In this document: positions 1 through 7,930 of the stretch, piece by piece
How positions within the stretch are numbered: the stretch's first letter is position 1
Layout of the letters: each line of letters starts with the position of its first letter
Assembly: GCA_007693595.1 (NCBI GenBank)
Contig: REDI01000005.1
Coordinates: forward strand, 1-41,553
Length of the DNA: 41,553 nucleotides
DNA from: Deltaproteobacteria bacterium
GTDB taxonomy: Bacteria > Myxococcota_A > UBA796 > GCA-2862545
Direction: 5' to 3'
Position numbers and translations under genes: made by a program
Notes under the pieces: model-generated
Seen by the model: only the letters and a program-made list of their open reading frames with translations
Database searches by the model: none
Told to the model about the DNA's origin: nothing

Positions 1-84
1 TCCGTGTCGCTGTCCGCGTCGCTGTCCGTGTCGCTGTCGCTGTCGCTGTCGCTGTCTGTGTCCGTGTCCGTGTCCGTCTCGACC
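1..84. repeat. Low-complexity hexamer-type repeat coding for Asp-Thr/Ser/Ala
   Basis: On the plus strand this is a run of degenerate GTGTCC, GTGTCG and GCTGTC units; on the coding (minus) strand it is GAC followed by ACG, AGC or GCG. It encodes the acidic linker of the cut lipoprotein. The array continues past the window edge, so its full length is unknown. Confidence 0.8.
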
Positions 85-161
85 GAGTCGATCGGGTCCT
101 GGGGATCCTCGCCTCCACAGGCGAAGCTGAACAGGGCAAGGCCAAAGATCAGGCGCTTCAT
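1..161 (-). CDS. Asp-repeat lipoprotein, N-terminal fragment (cut by window edge)
   Basis: Only the first 53 codons are present; the gene runs off the left edge. It starts at the ATG at 161, preceded by a strong GGAGG six bases upstream. The product begins with a short basic n-region (MKR), a hydrophobic stretch and a Cys at residue 15 followed by GGED, which looks like a lipoprotein signal although the lipobox (SFAC) is not canonical. From about residue 29 the chain is an Asp-Thr, Asp-Ser, Asp-Ala dipeptide repeat that continues to the edge. Such linkers hold a domain away from the membrane in many myxobacterial surface lipoproteins. The functional domain is outside the window, so no role can be given. 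The gene at 39235 has the same architecture. Confidence 0.75.
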   Translation of the reverse strand, partial: MKRLIFGLALFSFACGGEDPQDPIDSVETDTDTDTDSDSDSDSDTDSDADSDT

Positions 162-249
162 CAGAATCCTCCATTCGCTGAACGAACCACGATCTATGCC
201 GTTCCGCGGCTGGAGTCCACGAGCGGCCGACAGCATGGGCCTCCCACGA

Positions 250-255
250 TATGCG
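250..255 (+). promoter_or_regulatory. Candidate -10 element (TATGCG) of the ligand-gated channel gene
   Basis: TATGCG lies 20 bases before the ATG at 276, within CACGATATGCGC. It resembles the TATGCA found at the equivalent place upstream of the gene at 39235. No clear -35 was seen. This is a guess from position and similarity. Confidence 0.3.
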
Positions 256-275
256 CGGTCGTCCAGGGAGGCACA

Positions 276-1319
276 ATGAACCCGCTCCGACTCTCGCTGT
301 GGCTCCTGTGCCTCGCGATCGCCTATCCGGCCCTCGCCGGGAGCGAAGGCGCCCTGCGGCCTCCGAGCTCCCCCACCGAGGTCCACGTGGGACTCAAGCT
401 GGTCGGCCTCTCCAAGGTCGACCCGCCCAATGAGAGCTTCCCCACCTACAACGCAGAGTTCTTGCTCCACGCCTCCTGGGAGGATCCTCGGGAGGCCTTC
501 GACTCAGCCGAGACCGAGGGCCACATCGCCCGATACCACGGAAGCGCCGTCCGACGCCGCTTCGAGACGCTCTGGCAGCCGGATCTCACCATCGAGAATG
601 AAGAGGGACCTCGGATCACCGAGCACCAGGAGCTCGAGATCCACCCCGATGGTACCGTGCGCTACCTCGAGCGCTTCGCCGTCGAAGCTCATGCCAACGT
701 CGATCTCCGACGCTTTCCCTTCGACTCCCAGTCCCTCGAACTCTACGTCGCCCCCTTCGCGTGGAGCCGCGATCACGTTCGACTGGTGCTCGTCGAAGAC
801 GGCCTCACCCACGACCGGGAACACGAGAACCTCGAGTGGCGGGTGCTGGGCCTCGGCGGCAAGGTGATCGACCGCGAAGGGGCCCGCCCCCACACTTCGG
901 TGTCCACGCTCAAGGCCGCCATCCACGTCGAGCGAATACCAGGCTTCTACCTATATAAGCTTCTCCTCCCCCTCTTGCTGATCGTCGTCTTCACCTGGTC
1001 GGCCTTCTGGATGAAGGGCGAAGGATCGGCCGGACGCATGCAGCGCACCTTCGTCGCGCTCCTGACGGTCGTCGCCTTCCACCACATCGTCGCAGGCCAC
1101 CTCCCCAAGATCTCCTACTTGACCTTCGTCGACGCCGTGGTCTACGCCGCCTTCCTCAGCGTGGGCGCCACGTTGCTGCAGGTCGTGCGGATCCACAACG
1201 CGACCCACCGAGGCGACGAGCAGGCGGCTCTGCGCATGGAGCGCACCGGACGGATCGGGCATCCTCTCGGCTTCGGCCTGCTGGTGCTCGGGCTCTGGGT
1301 GACCTACCACCTGCTCTGA
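276..1319 (+). CDS. Pentameric ligand-gated ion channel homologue (GLIC/ELIC type)
   Basis: The 347-residue product has the layout of prokaryotic Cys-loop receptor relatives, which are homopentameric channels of the inner membrane opened by protons or small amines. Visible are a signal peptide (1-21, cleavage near ALAG), an extracellular beta-sandwich (about 33-222) with the family motif LWQPDL at 100-104, and FPFDSQ at 147-152 in place of the Cys-loop without its cysteines. Four membrane helices follow: M1 about 224-246, M2 about 255-273 ending in HLPK, M3 about 281-303, M4 about 330-347. Pairing M2 with GLIC by hand puts Leu at 9' and Ala/Ser where GLIC has the -2' Glu, with two Arg near the inner mouth, so cation selectivity should not be assumed. 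The start is supported by GGGAGG. It is a single gene, divergent from the lipoprotein at 161. The ligand is unknown. Confidence 0.9.
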   Translation: MNPLRLSLWLLCLAIAYPALAGSEGALRPPSSPTEVHVGLKLVGLSKVDPPNESFPTYNAEFLLHASWEDPREAFDSAETEGHIARYHGSAVRRRFETLWQPDLTIENEEGPRITEHQELEIHPDGTVRYLERFAVEAHANVDLRRFPFDSQSLELYVAPFAWSRDHVRLVLVEDGLTHDREHENLEWRVLGLGGKVIDREGARPHTSVSTLKAAIHVERIPGFYLYKLLLPLLLIVVFTWSAFWMKGEGSAGRMQRTFVALLTVVAFHHIVAGHLPKISYLTFVDAVVYAAFLSVGATLLQVVRIHNATHRGDEQAALRMERTGRIGHPLGFGLLVLGLWVTYHLL

Positions 1320-1332
1320 GCGCGAGACCCGA

Positions 1333-2178
1333 TCAGCGCGGTGGCGCCTCGGTCTGCGCCTTCTTGACCGCCGACTTAACCTCGCCATCGGTCAGGCTCC
1401 GCGCCAAGCCCGGAAGCAAGCGGTTGAGGGTATAGATCAGCTTGCTGTCGGCTCCGATCATGCCGTGCACCACCCCCCGCTCGATGCAGCGCGCCATGGA
1501 CTGCGCGACCTGCTCTGCGGTGTAGGTCTTGGAGAAGCTGTTGTCGGCCTCGAGCTTCCAGACGGCGGCGGGCTTGCTCTCGTTCTCGCGGGCCAAGCCG
1601 GGGGTCTCGGTGGTCGGGGGATAGTACATGGTGACCCGCACACCATGCAGCTTGAGCTCCTGACGCAACGACTCGCCGAAGCCGATGATCGCAAACTTGG
1701 AGGCCGAGTACGCAGAGTAGCCGAAGAGCGGCAGGAAGCCCATCATGGACGAGACCAGGCAGATGTCGCCGTGCCCCTGGCCGATGAAATGATCGACGAA
1801 GGAGCGCACGACGTTGACGTGACCGTGGAAGTTCACGGCCATCATGCGGTCGAAGTCCGAAGGATCGGCCTTCGAGAAGAGCTCGGCCTGCGCAAAGCCC
1901 GAGTTGCAGATGAGCACGTCGAGCCCACCGAGCGCTTCGAGTACCTGAGCGCTCGCCGCGTTCACGGCGTCGCGATCGGTCACATCGAAGCTCACGCTAC
2001 CGACGACCCCGGCGCCCCCCGCCTGCTTCATGAGCTCGACCGTCTCGTCGAGCGCCTGTTGGCCACGGGCGGCGACATAGACCGAGGCGCTCTGCGAGGC
2101 GAGCTGCACCGCCAGCGCCCGACCGATGCCCTGAGAACCGCCAACGATCAACACCTTCTTGCCGTGATAGAAGCTCAT
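1333..2178 (-). CDS. Short-chain dehydrogenase resembling 3-ketosphinganine reductase (KDSR)
   Basis: A classical SDR of 281 residues: Rossmann motif GGSQGIG at 13-19, NSG at 92-94, catalytic Ser144, Tyr157 and Lys161 (YSASK). The signature PPTTETPG at 187-194, followed by an EN..KP stretch, is very like the PPDTDTPG...EN..KP segment of eukaryotic 3-ketodihydrosphingosine reductases, which reduce the ketone with NADPH in sphingolipid synthesis. This specificity is inferred from the motif; a general ketoreductase is the alternative. There is no N-terminal membrane anchor, but the C-terminus has a hydrophobic patch (LIYTLNRLLPGLAR) that could contact membrane. The ATG at 2178 is preferred over a GTG at 2184 because GGAGG sits five bases before it. 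It converges on the ion-channel gene with a 13-base gap. Confidence 0.82.
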   Translation of the reverse strand: MSFYHGKKVLIVGGSQGIGRALAVQLASQSASVYVAARGQQALDETVELMKQAGGAGVVGSVSFDVTDRDAVNAASAQVLEALGGLDVLICNSGFAQAELFSKADPSDFDRMMAVNFHGHVNVVRSFVDHFIGQGHGDICLVSSMMGFLPLFGYSAYSASKFAIIGFGESLRQELKLHGVRVTMYYPPTTETPGLARENESKPAAVWKLEADNSFSKTYTAEQVAQSMARCIERGVVHGMIGADSKLIYTLNRLLPGLARSLTDGEVKSAVKKAQTEAPPR

Positions 2179-2250
2179 ACTCACCTCCGGTGGGTCGACC
2201 CGTTACCCGATCGGAGCAGGGCCAGCCAACGCCCACCCCCAGGAGCCGCC

Positions 2251-2541
2251 ATGTCTCTCTTCGATCGCATCGCCCGTGTCGCCCGTGGAAAGGTCCAAGT
2301 CCTGACCAAAGGTCCCAGTGAGCCACTCGATCCCGCCGTTCGCGCAGAGATCGAGTCCCTGCGACCCCAAGCGCCTCCCGCGCAGAGCACCCGCAGCGCT
2401 GCACCTCGGCCGGTCTCGACCCGCCCCAAGGCACCCCCTCCCAACCCCGCCGAAGATCCGGTCCCGCGTAGCGATCTTCTCGGAGACAGGAGCGCCGAGA
2501 CCGAAGCCAACGCCACGAAGCGGGGAAAAAAGAACCTATGA
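2251..2541 (+). CDS. Small protein with PspA-like N-terminal helix and Pro-rich tail
   Basis: A 96-residue ORF with ATG at 2251 and AGGAG five bases upstream. Its first 19 residues (MSLFDRIARVARGKVQVL) resemble the amphipathic N-terminal helix of PspA/IM30 proteins, which touches membranes. The rest is rich in Pro, Ala and Arg with a basic end (KRGKKNL) and looks disordered. There is no PspA coiled coil, so it is not a PspA. It is transcribed divergently from the dehydrogenase and its stop overlaps that of the epimerase gene by six bases tail to tail. Function unknown; coding status is supported by the ribosome binding site and the membrane-helix-like start. Confidence 0.6.
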   Translation: MSLFDRIARVARGKVQVLTKGPSEPLDPAVRAEIESLRPQAPPAQSTRSAAPRPVSTRPKAPPPNPAEDPVPRSDLLGDRSAETEANATKRGKKNL

Positions 2542-3501
2542 GGCGACGTTCGAGCGCCCCAGCGGGGCGTCGGGGGGTACGTCGTGCAGGCTGCGGAGCG
2601 TATCGACGACCGAGACCTCGGGGCGCCAGGGGTAGCGCGACCGGATCGCGTCATCGCTGATGATGACCGGATACCGAAAGAAGTCCATCAGATGCTCGGG
2701 GAAGGCGATGTTCAAGCGCGAGAGGAGCCGGATCGCGGGGTAGGCGATGGTGTGGGGGAGGGGTAGCTCCCGCGCCCCAGCGATCTGGATCGCCCTTCGC
2801 CACGGGACCTCGCCCTCGCCACAGAGGTTGTAGACCGCGGACTCGGAACCCTCGAGGACCTGAACCAGAGCCCGCACAAGATCGGACTCGTGAAGGAACT
2901 GCTGCATGGGGTTGAAGCCCAGCAGCCTGGGGCAGACGGCCCCCCGAAGGAGGGTGGAGACCTGGTTGCGCAGGTGGGGCCCCATGATGTTGACCGGCCG
3001 CAGAAGGACGGTCGGTATCTCGTCTTTGTGCTGCCACAAGAAGGTCGTGACCGTGTGGTCGAGCTCGACCGCATCGAGGAGCTCCGGGAAGTTCTGGACC
3101 GCACGGAGCGGGGCGTCTTCGGGGATGAAGGTCGGGTTGTTCGGGTGCGCCCCGTAGACGTGATAGGTCCCGAGCACCACGACCCGATCCAAGGCGTTCC
3201 GTCTGCACAACGAGAGCAAGTGCCGGGTACCCAGTACGTTCTGAGTGTAGCGCTGCCGAGCTTCGGCCTGAAAGCCCCCGGCTCGGATCCCCAGATGAAG
3301 CAGCACGTCGGGGGCGCGGCTCCGGAAGACCTCATCGACCTGACGATGGTCGTAGCGCTTGACGCGTTCGAAAGGCCCGGGAAAGTCGCGATGGCGCATG
3401 GGGCGGAGGTCGAGCCCCAGGACTTCGTGCCCCTGCTCTGCGAGAGCCAGGCTCACCAGCCGCGAGAGCTGACCCGCCGCACCCGTGACGAGGATCTTCA
3501 T
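2536..3501 (-). CDS. NAD-dependent epimerase/dehydratase family protein (extended SDR)
   Basis: The 321-residue product starts with a Rossmann fold whose motif is TGAAGQLSR (residues 6-14), followed by an acidic LDLR after strand 2 (NAD preference) and GTYHVYG containing the YHVYG segment typical of extended SDRs; the usual YxxxK is not obvious. Its start codon overlaps the stop of the upstream acyltransferase (ATGA at 3498-3501), so the two are co-translated. In Caulobacter the ceramide reductase CerR is a member of this same broad family. Given the lipid acyltransferase partner and the KDSR-like gene 360 bases away, a lipid-linked substrate is possible, but this is inference. Nucleotide-sugar epimerase is the default alternative. 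Confidence 0.82.
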   Translation of the reverse strand: MKILVTGAAGQLSRLVSLALAEQGHEVLGLDLRPMRHRDFPGPFERVKRYDHRQVDEVFRSRAPDVLLHLGIRAGGFQAEARQRYTQNVLGTRHLLSLCRRNALDRVVVLGTYHVYGAHPNNPTFIPEDAPLRAVQNFPELLDAVELDHTVTTFLWQHKDEIPTVLLRPVNIMGPHLRNQVSTLLRGAVCPRLLGFNPMQQFLHESDLVRALVQVLEGSESAVYNLCGEGEVPWRRAIQIAGARELPLPHTIAYPAIRLLSRLNIAFPEHLMDFFRYPVIISDDAIRSRYPWRPEVSVVDTLRSLHDVPPDAPLGRSNVAS

Positions 3502-4370
3502 CGGCCGAGCCTCGCCCAGCGATCGAGCTGCTTGAGCCGGGGACGCGCCGAGAGTCCTTCGTCGAGCAGACCTTGGATGCTGGCGCGCACCTGAGCGACC
3601 TTGCGCTCGACCTCGGCCTCGGACTCGTCGGGATCTCCCTCGAAGTAGAGGGGGTCGCCGAAGCGGACGTGGATCTGGACGGGGAGAGGGATGAGGCCGA
3701 GAGGACCGAACCAAGGAAAGAGCGGCGTGATCGGGAGGTAGGGCGCACCGATGAGCTTGCCGAGGCGACGGGAGGAATACAGCGAGGGGTAGGTATCGTC
3801 GCTGCCGATGATCCCGACCGGCACGATGGGGGTCTTGGTCTGCAGGGCCAGCCGGACGAAGCCCGTACCGAAGGTCTGGAGCTGGTAGCGATGCCACCAG
3901 TCCTTGCCTGATCCCTTGGCCCCTTCAGGAAAGACCATGATCGACTGGTCGCGGCGCAAGAGCTCTTCGCAGTTGCCTGGATCCCCCACCACCTGTCCGC
4001 AGCGGGTGAAGAGGGTGCTAAACCACGGCAACCCCGGCACCCAGCGCTCGACCATGCCCCGAACCAGGCGGGGAGGCTCGATGTCGAGCATCATGGAGGT
4101 CGCGAGGATCATGCCATCGAGCGGGATCTGTCCGCCGTGGTTGGCGACGACCATCACCCGACCTTCAGGCACCCGCTCCGGGTGGAAGACCTGGGTGCGG
4201 AAATAGTCGCGATAGAGGTATCGAATGACCCGGAGGGTGCGCTCTGCCGTCTCGAGGTTGAAGCCCCAGGGATCGTAGCCCGCCGAGCTGACGCCGACCG
4301 CCGCACGCAAGGCGTCGCGCTCCTGCGGGGTGAAGGGATCGTCCCCCAGCCTGTCGAGTATGGACCACAT
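3498..4370 (-). CDS. Lysophospholipid acyltransferase family protein (PlsC/MGAT-like)
   Basis: About 290 residues. It carries an acyltransferase block: VVANHGGQIPLDG, a variant of the NHxxxxD motif with His and Asp six residues apart as seen in MGAT-like branches, then FPEGAKGSGK (the EGxxK motif that binds phosphate), then a TPIVPVGIIG strand. Such enzymes move an acyl group from acyl-CoA or acyl-ACP to a lipid hydroxyl at the inner membrane. No obvious membrane helix is present. The ATG at 4370 is chosen because the preceding residues are basic and atypical; an ATG at 4409 or TTG at 4415 in frame would lengthen it by up to 15 residues. It is first in a two-gene operon with the epimerase and divergent from the repeat protein at 4489. 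Confidence 0.85.
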   Translation of the reverse strand: MWSILDRLGDDPFTPQERDALRAAVGVSSAGYDPWGFNLETAERTLRVIRYLYRDYFRTQVFHPERVPEGRVMVVANHGGQIPLDGMILATSMMLDIEPPRLVRGMVERWVPGLPWFSTLFTRCGQVVGDPGNCEELLRRDQSIMVFPEGAKGSGKDWWHRYQLQTFGTGFVRLALQTKTPIVPVGIIGSDDTYPSLYSSRRLGKLIGAPYLPITPLFPWFGPLGLIPLPVQIHVRFGDPLYFEGDPDESEAEVERKVAQVRASIQGLLDEGLSARPRLKQLDRWARLGR

Positions 4371-4465
4371 GCTGCCAAGCTTACCACGCCGCCGGTCAGC
4401 AGACCGCATCGTCAAGGGAACCGAGGGCCCCCGGCGCGGTCAGAGCACCCCTGCCCCCAACCAGC

Positions 4466-4471
4466 TACGAT
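4466..4471 (+). promoter_or_regulatory. Candidate -10 element (TACGAT)
   Basis: TACGAT preceded by AGC, 17 bases before the TTG at 4489. It matches the TAnnnT pattern seen upstream of other genes here and supports the downstream start choice. No -35 was recognised. Confidence 0.35.
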
Positions 4472-4488
4472 GGTGCTGTGGAGCCCTC

Positions 4489-6741
4489 TTGATCGCCTCA
4501 ATCACGTTCGCCGTCTTCAGCCTTTGCTCGACGGCCCTCGCCCAAGATCCAAGCGATGGCCTACGCTGGACGCGCGACCCTGGGCTGGTGCCCTGGGAGG
4601 TCATGACGACCTCCAGCGATCTGGAGCGCACGCCGGCACAGTCCCGACAAGACCTAGAAAATCGCCGCAAGACCATCAAGGCGCGCCTGGACCTCCGGTC
4701 CCGCTCGGCCGAGGAGCGGGCCGCCGATCTCGCGGAGCTCGGGGACCTCTTTCGCGATGAGGCCCGGCTCGTGCTCCAAGACGACGCCTCGGATCCCTGG
4801 CGGATCCCCCTGCCGACCTCGCCGGCTTGGCTTCAGCTCGAGCTCGCCGCCCGCTGGTACAGCGAAGCCCTTACGCTCCACCCCCGAAGCGTCGACGGCG
4901 AAGGGCGGCTGACGCTGCTCCAAGCCGTCATCGCGTCGCGGCTCGGGAAGGACGATGTCTTCGATGACTACGTCCGGGTGATCCGAACCTACCGCGGCAC
5001 CCCCTACGTCGAGATGGCCAAGCTCGCGGTCGGCGATCACCACTACCGAAGCGGCGATCTACGCCGAGCGCGGGCAGCCTACAGGATGGTGCGCGAGAAC
5101 CGGGATCCTGAACTCTCGAGCTACGCCCGCTACCGACTGGCCAGCGTGCACGCTGCCCTTGGAGAGCACGACGACGCCCGCGCCATGCTCGAAGAGCTCC
5201 TCGAGAGCCCCCCCGAAGGCGCGCTGATGTCGATGCTCCAAGAGGCCTCGCGCTCGGCCCTCGCCAACCAGCTCGCCCGAGAGTTGCCCCTCCCCGCGTT
5301 GATCGGCTGGCTGCACTCCGCCTGCGAGCCTAAGGACCAAGCTTGCATTCGCGATGTGCGGACCGCAGCCGCCGACACCGCAGCCTCGATCGGCGATGAT
5401 CGAGCAGACGCATGGCTGCGCACCGTCGACGCCTCCACCTCGCTGGAGCAGCGGCTCGACACGCGCTTGGACCTGGTGAAGCGGATGCTCTCAGAGGCCC
5501 CCGCGCGCGAGCTCCTCTTCGCCGCCGAAGACACCTGCGCCCCCAGAGATGCCCCCTGCCGCGCGGAGCAAGCCCACGCCGTGATGAGCTTCTACGACGA
5601 GGTCGCCGATCCCGGAGGGGCGTGGCTTCCTGGCTACCTCCGCCTGCCCCGCCTTCGCGATCGACCCGAAGTTCAGCGCTTGGCCGCCACCCTCGCGGAG
5701 CGCCCTCGTCCCGCCACCGAGGAGCTGGACGCCATCGAGGCGTTGTGCGATGACTACGACACGCTGTGCAAGGCCGAGCTCCGGGTCCACCTCCGCGCGA
5801 TGTGGAGTCGACTCGACCGACTCCACGACGCCGCCTGGCTCCAGTTCGTCGACGAGCCCCTTCCCGTCCCAGGCACGAGCCGCGATCGGGCCCGCGCCCT
5901 TCGCCTCGTCCGCGAGCGAAGCCCCGCCTCCACCCTGCTGCGCGAGCTCTCGGAACCCTGTGGCCGAGATCCCGCGTGCGAGCAAGACCTCTTCGAGATC
6001 CTCGTCGGATACTTCGCCGCGATCGGCGAGGAGCCGGAAGCCGCCTGGCTGATCGCCCTGAAGACGCTGCCCGCCATGCCGATCCCCGAGGCGCCCCGAA
6101 ACGCCTTGCACGACGCCGCCCTCGCGGGCAAGGGAGGGCTTGAGATCCTCGAGGACATGCTCCAGACCTGCGCCCCGCTCACCCCGCAGTGTCTCAACGA
6201 GAGCCGAATCGCCGCCGAAGCCTTCCTCCGCGCCGCGTCGCGCCATGCCGATGCCGCCGAGGTCCAGCGCCTGGGTCTGCTCACGAGCCGTGCGGTACCC
6301 GCACCCGCCTTCGAGATCCTGGTTGCCGCCGCGCTGCACGATCCACCACCCGCGGAGGTCCTCGATGGCATCGCCTCCCTCTGCAGCGGCCACGAGCCCG
6401 AGTGTGCCATCGACGCCCGCGCGACCCTCGCCAAGTGGTACGAGGAGCAGGAGCGCTTCGCCGACCGACAGCTCGTCCTCCAGATCGACCGTCCCCCGGA
6501 CCTAGGAGCCTACCAGCGACTCGGGCCCGCCTTTGTGCGTCTGGTTCGCACCACCACCGACCCCCTCCACGCCGCCGAGCGGCTGGAGCGACTGTGCGCG
6601 CGAAACGACGCCGACTGCCCCGGCGTGCTCCAACAGGCCCTCGCCTCGTGGTACGAGAACCAAGGTCTGCTCGAAGAGGCTCGCGCGGTCCGCCAACGCA
6701 GCGGTCCCAGGGGATTCGTCCCGCCCACCCGCACCCGCTGA
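4489..6741 (+). CDS. Secreted TPR protein with seven 70-71 residue Cys-pair repeats
   Basis: About 750 residues from the TTG at 4489, which has GGAG five bases upstream and yields a signal peptide ending ALA-Q. The same frame stays open back to an ATG at 4330, but that would put about 50 odd residues before the signal and overlap the divergent gene. Residues about 115-240 form TPR-like helix pairs. After that come seven units, each with two Cys separated by six residues (five in unit 4), at residues 279/286, 350/357, 420/427, 491/497, 561/568, 632/639 and 703/710. The step between units is 70 or 71 throughout. Most units continue with an AWL-type helix about 28 residues later. The exported location makes one disulfide per unit likely. 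No catalytic motif is visible; a scaffold or binding solenoid is the best guess. Confidence 0.8.
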   Translation: MIASITFAVFSLCSTALAQDPSDGLRWTRDPGLVPWEVMTTSSDLERTPAQSRQDLENRRKTIKARLDLRSRSAEERAADLAELGDLFRDEARLVLQDDASDPWRIPLPTSPAWLQLELAARWYSEALTLHPRSVDGEGRLTLLQAVIASRLGKDDVFDDYVRVIRTYRGTPYVEMAKLAVGDHHYRSGDLRRARAAYRMVRENRDPELSSYARYRLASVHAALGEHDDARAMLEELLESPPEGALMSMLQEASRSALANQLARELPLPALIGWLHSACEPKDQACIRDVRTAAADTAASIGDDRADAWLRTVDASTSLEQRLDTRLDLVKRMLSEAPARELLFAAEDTCAPRDAPCRAEQAHAVMSFYDEVADPGGAWLPGYLRLPRLRDRPEVQRLAATLAERPRPATEELDAIEALCDDYDTLCKAELRVHLRAMWSRLDRLHDAAWLQFVDEPLPVPGTSRDRARALRLVRERSPASTLLRELSEPCGRDPACEQDLFEILVGYFAAIGEEPEAAWLIALKTLPAMPIPEAPRNALHDAALAGKGGLEILEDMLQTCAPLTPQCLNESRIAAEAFLRAASRHADAAEVQRLGLLTSRAVPAPAFEILVAAALHDPPPAEVLDGIASLCSGHEPECAIDARATLAKWYEEQERFADRQLVLQIDRPPDLGAYQRLGPAFVRLVRTTTDPLHAAERLERLCARNDADCPGVLQQALASWYENQGLLEEARAVRQRSGPRGFVPPTRTR
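5323..6618 (+). repeat. Seven coding repeats of about 211 bases (Cys-pair units)
   Basis: The segment codes for seven successive Cys-x5/6-Cys units. Starts of successive Cys pairs are 71, 70, 71, 70, 71 and 71 codons apart. The DNA itself is too diverged to look like a tandem repeat, so the duplications are old and the spacing has been kept by protein structure. Confidence 0.75.
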
Positions 6742-6756
6742 GCCCCGACGAGACCT

Positions 6757-7923
6757 CTAACGGGCCTTGGCGGCGAGCAGAAAACGGGCCAGCGCCTCTT
6801 CCTGGCGCTGGGCATCTTCGAAGCCGAGCTGCTCGATCGTCGACGTGAAGTGGTGGTCGAAGAGCAAGAACGAGAGCAGATCCGACTCGCCGACGTTCGC
6901 GGGATCGGCCACGAGGTTGAGCAAGGTCCGGACCGGAGCGGCGACATCGGGAGGGTGCGCAGCGAAGACATCGCGGGCGATGAGGCCCAGATCCATCGAC
7001 GGGCTGATCCGCAAGACATGGACCTCGCGAAGCCCCATCTCAGCCTCAAGCTTGGTGGAGAAGTCAGGTCCGAAGTGGGCCCGACCCCACCGGATCAGGT
7101 CGTTGAGCTTCTCGACCTGGCGCAGATCGGCGTCCACCGGGTCCATGAGGACCGCGTTGAAGGCCTTCCCTGCGATGAAGGCGAAGGTAGGCACGACGCT
7201 GGCGGCCGGCTCAGGGTGCTCGGCGGGGCCATCGATGCCGATGACCAAGACGTGCCCCAGCCCACACTGGATCACCGGACGGATGGGGGTGTTCTGCCGC
7301 AGCATCCCATCGACGTGAAGACTGCCGCCGATCGGGACAGGCTCAAAGAGCAGCGGGAGCGCTGCGCTCGCCAGGCAGTGCTCCGCGGTGACGGCCCCTC
7401 GGCGGACGCGCACCCCGGGCCCGGGGCGCAGCCAGAGCGTCGGATCGTGGCTGTCGACAAAGAGGGTGTTCACGCCGGTGTCGAGCTCGGTGGCCGAGAC
7501 GATGAAGGCCCGCGTGTCGCCAAAGGCGATGGCCTCGCGCAGCGGGATCTCGGGGAAGCGACGCCGGACCAGGGCGTACATGGGGCGCGCGTCGAGTAGG
7601 GCGAAGGCGCCCTGGGCCCAGAAGCTATTGTAGACCGCGTTCACCACGTCGGAGGCGGTGACCCGATAGACGCGCTCGATCGTGATCTCACGCCACATGG
7701 TCGACAGGTCCAGCACCCCCTCGAGGGAGCGCGCCGCCACGTTGACCCCATTGAGGGCACCGACACTGGTGCCGCTCACGACGGCAGGCCAGGGCACGTG
7801 ACCCAGGCGGTCGGCGAGGGAGGTGACGAGGAAGCGCAGTACCCCGGCCTGCCACGCCCCGCGAGCCGCGCCACCCGCGACGACCAGGCCAAGGTCGTTG
7901 GCTGCCCCAGGGCTCTGACTCAT
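6757..7923 (-). CDS. Patatin-like phospholipase
   Basis: A 388-residue patatin-family hydrolase. It shows the glycine-rich oxyanion loop GGAARGAW at 17-24, the nucleophile elbow GTSVG at 51-55 with Ser53, and the Asp-Gly dyad residue at 205-206 (HVDGML). All elements of the Ser-Asp dyad are intact, so it should be an active acyl hydrolase, acting on phospholipids or other acyl esters. No signal peptide or membrane helix is present, so it is probably cytoplasmic unless exported another way. Its ATG is seven bases after the stop of the membrane-protein gene upstream, so the two form an operon. It converges with the Cys-repeat gene with a 15-base gap. Confidence 0.9.
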   Translation of the reverse strand: MSQSPGAANDLGLVVAGGAARGAWQAGVLRFLVTSLADRLGHVPWPAVVSGTSVGALNGVNVAARSLEGVLDLSTMWREITIERVYRVTASDVVNAVYNSFWAQGAFALLDARPMYALVRRRFPEIPLREAIAFGDTRAFIVSATELDTGVNTLFVDSHDPTLWLRPGPGVRVRRGAVTAEHCLASAALPLLFEPVPIGGSLHVDGMLRQNTPIRPVIQCGLGHVLVIGIDGPAEHPEPAASVVPTFAFIAGKAFNAVLMDPVDADLRQVEKLNDLIRWGRAHFGPDFSTKLEAEMGLREVHVLRISPSMDLGLIARDVFAAHPPDVAAPVRTLLNLVADPANVGESDLLSFLLFDHHFTSTIEQLGFEDAQRQEEALARFLLAAKAR

Positions 7924-7930
7924 CGTAGAC

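Noticed and set aside
4-279. ORF coding SVSVSV then mixed sequence on the plus strand
   Set aside because: It is the antisense of the Asp-repeat of the cut lipoprotein; no ribosome binding site and no protein-like remainder.
1465-2541. Long plus-strand ORF of 358 codons
   Set aside because: Its first 262 codons are antisense to the dehydrogenase, which has clear motifs. Only the last 96 codons (from 2251) are plausible.
2251-2541. PspA/IM30 protein
   Set aside because: Only the first amphipathic helix resembles PspA; the coiled-coil body is absent.
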